Shown here piece after piece: positions 60,320 to 64,000 of a stretch of 64,000 nucleotides of DNA. The position numbers were made by a program, and so were the translations under genes. A model generated the notes under the pieces. It saw only the letters and a program-made list of their open reading frames with translations. It had not been told where the DNA came from and ran no database searches. The DNA is taken from the NCBI GenBank assembly GCA_946222285.1, contig CAMIIP010000005.1:79589-143588 (forward strand), given 5' to 3'. The DNA comes from an uncultured Rothia sp. (lineage in GTDB: Bacteria > Actinomycetota > Actinomycetes > Actinomycetales > Micrococcaceae). Numbering within the stretch: position 1 is the first letter of the stretch; each line of letters starts with the position of its first letter.

Positions 60320-61640
60320 TGAGGGGCCTTTCTTTAGGGAGTTCGTAAAGCGCTGGACGACGGCGATAAGCCAGGGCTGCCACCACCGTTACCGGCCCCA
60401 CACGACCAGAAATCATGAGAATTATAAGAATAATTTTGCCTACTGCTGGCATGAGCGGGGTGATTCCGGTGCTCAAACCAACCGTGGCGAATGCTGAGAC
60501 CACTTCAAAGATGATTTGGTCACTGGTAAAAGGGGTAAATAGTTGCAGGGTGAAGATAGCAAGAAAGATTAGTGCGCAGGAGATCAGCACCACGGTGATA
60601 GCTTCGCGGTGTACGGAGCGTGCCAGGCGTTTGCCAAAGATGTTGACGGCGCCGCCGCCCCGTATTTCGGTGGCTGCGATAAAGAAGAGGACGGCGAAGG
60701 TGGTGATTTTGATGCCGCCTGCTGTACCTGCTGGACCGCCGCCAATGAACATGAGCACGTCCATGAAGAGCAGGCTGGATGGGTGCATTTTGCCGATATC
60801 AAGGTTGTTGAAGCCGGCAGTACGGGTCGATACATTTTGGGCGAATCCGTTGAGAATTTTCTCGGCTGAATTCATGGGTCCCAAAGTGCCAGCATTGTTC
60901 CATTCCAGGGCGGTGATGACGACAGTTCCCAGTATGAGGAGCAGAACCGTGCTGGTGAGTACCAGCTTAGTACCCATGGACCACCAGCGAATGTGCTTGC
61001 CGCACTTGCGCAACTCTACAATAACGGGAAATCCTAGCCCACCTAAGATGATGAGGAAACTAATGGGGAGCAGAATCCAGGGGTCATTGTAGAAGCCAAT
61101 GAGGTTGTTGGAGTAGAGGGCGAAGCCGGCATTGTTAAAACCTGAGACGGCGTGAAAGATACCGCGCCAGAGTGATTCACCCAGGCTGAGGTTGTAGCCA
61201 AAGTAGAAGCGACCTGCCAGGAAAAGAAAGCCGAGGAACTCTATGCTCAAGGAAATTTTGATAACGCGCAACACCATTCTTTTCATATCGAAGAGGCCGT
61301 TGCCGCGAACTTCAGCGGAAGTTTTGAGCTTGGTGTTAAGGGAGAGCCTGCCTACCAGGAAGACACCGATGGCGGTAGAAAGGGTCATGAGCCCCAGCCC
61401 GCCTACCTGAATCAGCAGGAGGACGACGACCTGACCGAAGGGGGACCAGTAGGCGACGGTATCTACCGTAGCTAGCCCGGTAACGCAGGTTGCTGAGACT
61501 GCGGTAAAAAGATTATCTATGAGACTGTTGCTTGAAGGGTCCCGGTGAGCCACCGGTAAAAGAAGCAAGAACGTGCCAACCACGATGGCAGTAACGAAGC
61601 CAAGTAGAACGCTTCGCTGAGGATTTAGTTGCGATACCAC
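60312..61640 (-). CDS. ktrB: Potassium transporter membrane subunit KtrB/TrkH
   Basis: 442-aa membrane protein of the Trk/Ktr superfamily. The four pore loops carry TVSATCVTGLATVD-type filters: ATCVTGLA, SGFNNAGFAL, RTAGFNNLD and TVGLSTGITP. Together with KtrA it forms a Na+- or ligand-gated K+ importer. Start GTG 61640. It is upstream of ktrA in one operon. Confidence 0.93.
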   Translation of the reverse strand: MVSQLNPQRSVLLGFVTAIVVGTFLLLLPVAHRDPSSNSLIDNLFTAVSATCVTGLATVDTVAYWSPFGQVVVLLLIQVGGLGLMTLSTAIGVFLVGRLSLNTKLKTSAEVRGNGLFDMKRMVLRVIKISLSIEFLGFLFLAGRFYFGYNLSLGESLWRGIFHAVSGFNNAGFALYSNNLIGFYNDPWILLPISFLIILGGLGFPVIVELRKCGKHIRWWSMGTKLVLTSTVLLLILGTVVITALEWNNAGTLGPMNSAEKILNGFAQNVSTRTAGFNNLDIGKMHPSSLLFMDVLMFIGGGPAGTAGGIKITTFAVLFFIAATEIRGGGAVNIFGKRLARSVHREAITVVLISCALIFLAIFTLQLFTPFTSDQIIFEVVSAFATVGLSTGITPLMPAVGKIILIILMISGRVGPVTVVAALAYRRRPALYELPKERPLIG

Positions 61641-61734
61641 TAGAGATAATATACACCTCCCTTGAGCTAAAAAGTAAAGTGGCTTGTTTTTACAGAAAAA
61701 CTAGCTGAGTTCTTCCTGTCATAGGGGCAGGGGA

Positions 61735-62133
61735 GTGACCGTGGTAACTTTCAATTTTCCCAGTGATCAAGTTTTTTATCTCGATTTTGAGGGCTGGTTG
61801 AGCCCTTCTTTGAAAGCTCTCATTCTTCAAGAAGAAGATGAATATAGAGCTATCTTGGGTGTGAAAGAAATACGTTGGGGCAAAGCTCCAGGCAATCAGC
61901 CTTGTTGGATAATTGAAGAATCTTCACAGATTGAGGTGCCCAGTCTTCACTGGTGCGAAGCAGATCAAAAAATAGTGAGTCGAGTCAAAGACTCTAGCCA
62001 GATTCTTACTACCTTCTCCTTGCTTCAATCATTAGCTTTCCCTGATGATGCAGACCTTTACTATTCGGCGCCAAACTCGGTTGATGATGCCATCGCAAAA
62101 CTAGATACCGCTGATGCGCCGAACCGGCTGTGA
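61735..62133 (+). CDS. Hypothetical protein, 3' end within IS remnant
   Basis: 132 aa from GTG 61735; a second GTG at 61741 has GGGGAG upstream. The sequence is acidic with mixed alpha/beta character (FYLDFEGWLSPSLKALILQE) and no family I recognise. The stop codon lies in sequence that looks like IS remnant (from about 62130), so the C-terminus may be truncated. It is divergent from ktrB. Confidence 0.5.
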   Translation: MTVVTFNFPSDQVFYLDFEGWLSPSLKALILQEEDEYRAILGVKEIRWGKAPGNQPCWIIEESSQIEVPSLHWCEADQKIVSRVKDSSQILTTFSLLQSLAFPDDADLYYSAPNSVDDAIAKLDTADAPNRL

Positions 62134-62681
62134 AGCTTGCGCTCATTCCAGAGATTTATTATATTCCTCGCGCGCTCGGAAAAATTGTCTTCCATCTGAT
62201 TTTACCTATGTCAGAACGTATTCAGATTTCTGCTATACGGCTTTCATTACTGATGTTTTCTCACGGAAGATTGTGGGTTGGGGGGGTTCTTCGACCATGC
62301 ATACTCTGGGGATGCCGTTGACGGCTTTGAAGCAGGTGCTTTTTGAAGCGAAGAAGAGTGGTTCTGATGTGACTCAGATTGTGCATCATTGACGATCGTG
62401 GTTCACAGTATGTTGCTGGTGATTACACGCGTGAGCTCATCTCACTAGGCGTGAAGTTATCAGTCGGTTCTACTGGGGATTCCTACGATAACGCCCTAGC
62501 TGAGAGCGTCAATGGTGCATATAAAGCTGAAATGGTTTGTGATCGTTTCTTTGAGTCAGTAGGCCAGTTGGAGGCTGAGACTGCTGGCTGGGTTGCTTGG
62601 TGGAATCAGGTGCGGTTGTATCAGGGGCTTGGTTATCGGGTGCCTGTGGAGGTGGTGGTTGGTGTGTTGAGTCTCGTATAA
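62131..62681 (+). mobile_element. Chimeric IS remnant: IS5-like piece joined to IS3-family transposase 3' part
   Basis: 62131-62200 (KLALIPEIYYIPRALGKIVF) aligns with the IS5-type element around 58395-58465. From about 62186 the reading becomes an IS3-family integrase core: DFTYVRTYSDFCYTAFITDV and FSRKIVGW (first D), then after a frameshift at 62392 DDRGSQYVAGDYTRELISLG, then STGDSYDNALAESVNGAYKA (catalytic E) and WNQVRLYQGLGYRVP, ending at 62681. The element is dead. 62682-62827 holds no gene I can support. Confidence 0.75.
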
Positions 62682-62827
62682 TGGTCGGAACTAAAGCCAG
62701 TACATATCAAAAGGCAAAAGAGACACAACTTCTCAACGTGGAGGAAGAGACCGCTAAAATCCGGGCATGGGCAGATTCATCAACAGGTGAAAGATGCTTA
62801 CTACGCTACGCACAAAACAGCCATACA

Positions 62828-63580
62828 TTAACAGCTCCAACTGTTCCTAGGGTCAACAGCAATATGAGCACGTAAGGGCGCAGGATCAATACTCTGCGTC
62901 AGATTCTCTCCACCGATACGACCTAGAACAGCGTATATACGGTGAATAAGAAGCTCATACTGCACCCGCAACAAATTGTCATGGTGAGCAATACGATTCC
63001 TTAACGTTAAAACACTGGAAAGCTGATCTGCCGTTAAGCGGCGCGTCTTCTCTAAATCTAACCGACCGTGTTCATCATGGTCCTGTGAATAGGAGAAAGC
63101 GTAGTTGAGGCTTTGTTCCCAGAGAAGCTGACGGAAAGTATCTGAAGGTTGTTTCTGGTCTTTGACCAGATTGACCCAAAAGCTAAAAGTTAGTTTCGCG
63201 ATAATGTCATCATGGGTTGGGTTGTAGGATCGAACTTTTTCTCGCTTGATCAGTCCGATGGCTCGACCAATATCAGGCTGATTAACAATCTGATATAGAT
63301 CGGAGTCTCTGTTTCTTCGAGTCCATTTTTTAGAGTGTCCTCGGGCTGCGCTCCAGTTGCTCAATTCGAGGCTCAGAGCATTCCTTGTCGCTACTTCAAC
63401 GTAAGAAATCTGTGTGTGAAACATACCAGCAAGCTCTGCTGCCCAAGAGTAGAGTTCTAACGCACGTTCGTTCGCTTCTGCTGGGGCGTTAAAGTATTTT
63501 TGGGCCTCTACTAAATACGGTTTGAAACGTTCTTCTGAGAGGCTCTTCCGTAGAGCAATCTGTTCCGGGAGATTTTTCAC
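62828..63580 (-). CDS. Abi-family (AbiD/F-like) protein with HEPN-type motif
   Basis: 250 aa from GTG 63580. It has the Abi_2 pattern: LSEERFKPYLVEAQKYFNAP, then ALELYSWAAELAGMFHTQIS with EVATRNALSLELSNW, LTFSFWVNLV, LLWEQSLNYAFSYS and the terminal LRNRIAHHDNLLRVQY. RNRIAH fits the RX4-6H catalytic motif of HEPN ribonucleases. Such proteins act in abortive infection or toxin-antitoxin-like growth arrest. No partner antitoxin is visible. It lies beside IS remnants and a recombinase fragment. Confidence 0.85.
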   Translation of the reverse strand: MKNLPEQIALRKSLSEERFKPYLVEAQKYFNAPAEANERALELYSWAAELAGMFHTQISYVEVATRNALSLELSNWSAARGHSKKWTRRNRDSDLYQIVNQPDIGRAIGLIKREKVRSYNPTHDDIIAKLTFSFWVNLVKDQKQPSDTFRQLLWEQSLNYAFSYSQDHDEHGRLDLEKTRRLTADQLSSVLTLRNRIAHHDNLLRVQYELLIHRIYAVLGRIGGENLTQSIDPAPLRAHIAVDPRNSWSC

Positions 63581-63697
63581 TGCGATATTCTTCCGTTCGT
63601 TTTAGGGGATCCGTGCTCTACAAAATATTACGGTTTAATGCTAGTATGATTCACATATTCTGCTTCATCCTTCAAGGGTGAAGCCTCATAATTCAAG

Positions 63698-63727
63698 GAA
63701 GCCTTGTGCCTGTGGGTGCAAGGCTTC
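63698..63727. terminator. Hairpin between Abi gene and recombinase
   Basis: GAAGCCTTG and CAAGGCTTC (9 bp) around a 12-nt loop, followed by TTCTGTT on the plus strand. It lies 19 bp past the end of the minus-strand recombinase gene and could be its terminator or part of an attachment region. Confidence 0.45.
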
Positions 63728-63745
63728 TTCTGTTAAGGTTGTTTT

Positions 63746-64000
63746 CTATTCGAAAATCGACCCTACTATCCGGGCGGATGAGTTCTCTAACCTCGACCGT
63801 GCGTGGTCATACCGTCTGGTTGTCCGTGGGTCTTTATGCCCGAGTGAGTCCTGTAGGTGGTGCAATGCTACGCCCATTTCCAGCGCTAGGGTGGCGTGGG
63901 TGTGGCGCAGGACGTGGGCCGAGACGGTCTTCCTAATCCCTGCTTTCAGGGCTAGTTTTCTTATGAGTGCGTCGACGTTGGTGCGTTGCCAGGGCCTGCC
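63746..64000 (-). CDS. Tyrosine recombinase/integrase, C-terminal part, 5' end outside window
   Basis: The frame is open from the window edge to TAG at 63746-63748, 85 codons. It contains the C-terminal catalytic segment of phage-type integrases: VSAHVLRHTHATLALEMGV (HxxR), the second basic residue in LQDSLGHKDP, and the nucleophile tyrosine in TTRRYDHARSRL. It is a site-specific recombinase, so an integrated element probably extends to the right of the window. Confidence 0.88.
   Translation of the reverse strand, partial: GRPWQRTNVDALIRKLALKAGIRKTVSAHVLRHTHATLALEMGVALHHLQDSLGHKDPRTTRRYDHARSRLENSSARIVGSIFE

Noticed and set aside
62698..62875. Plus-strand ORF after the IS3 remnant
   Set aside because: Short, overlaps the end of the Abi gene on the other strand, no ribosome-binding site and no family features.
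63706..63936. Plus-strand 76-codon ORF at the right end
   Set aside because: It is antisense to the tyrosine recombinase, which has clear catalytic motifs.

Overview
The window looks like a chromosomal segment of a moderate-GC actinobacterium of the family Micrococcaceae, most probably Rothia or a close relative. This rests on gene order (nusA-ylxR-infB, rbfA-truB, proS-GNAT-ispG-rseP, rpsB-tsf-pyrH-frr-cdsA, dgt-dnaG), actinobacterial signatures (DUF4081 GNAT beside ispG, SAM-IV-type riboswitch, Holin-X protein, DUF2382 stress protein), many GTG/TTG starts and several likely leaderless genes. The species cannot be fixed from the sequence alone.

Layout. 1-9.2 kb: translation and ribosome-maturation cluster on the minus strand (rimP, nusA, ylxR, infB, rbfA, truB). 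A two-gene plus-strand insert (C4 zinc-finger/HTH protein and an AT-rich MFS exporter) splits infB from rbfA and is bracketed by inverted copies of one palindromic repeat. 9.3-24.6 kb: secreted protein, TauE exporter, a 161-bp MITE-like element, proS, GNAT, ispG, MOSC protein, rseP, then a plus-strand pyruvate formate-lyase module in which the glycyl-radical domain is a separate gene, then dxr and an ABC exporter. 24.7-32.2 kb: GlsB-type stress protein, acetate symporter pair (actP + DUF485), DivIVA-domain protein and the cdsA-frr-pyrH-tsf-rpsB run. 32.2-49.8 kb: two divergently oriented DnaA boxes, M23 peptidase, secreted Tat-type protein, tRNA(CAU), glycosyltransferase, Holin-X protein, tRNA-Asn, dnaG, dgt, dusB, a three-gene plus-strand HTH/membrane/ATL cluster, SDR and DUF2382 stress proteins, acetyltransferases, glyQS and an S4 protein. 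49.8-53.5 kb: esterase and the metY-metX methionine operon behind a SAM-IV-type riboswitch. 53.7-64 kb: the accessory end, with oligopeptidase B, a pair of paralogous HTH proteins cut by a decayed IS5-type element, a frameshifted TPR-like gene, the ktrB-ktrA potassium system, a chimeric IS5/IS3 remnant, an Abi/HEPN-type protein and the 3' end of a tyrosine recombinase.

How the parts work together. Core genes supply ribosome assembly and translation initiation and elongation, isoprenoid synthesis (dxr, ispG), phospholipid synthesis (cdsA) and replication (dnaG). The pfl module gives non-oxidative acetyl-CoA and formate production under low oxygen and needs three products: catalytic subunit, glycyl-radical subunit and activase. 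metY and metX form the acetylation/direct-sulfhydrylation route to homocysteine under SAM feedback.

A recurrent oddity is that four genes (actP 3' end, ABC exporter 5' end, first HTH paralogue, TPR-like gene) each regain a family-like reading frame if one base is added, two or three of them at short homopolymers. This points either to assembly errors or to genuine recent decay. No CRISPR array, rRNA or intact transposon was seen.
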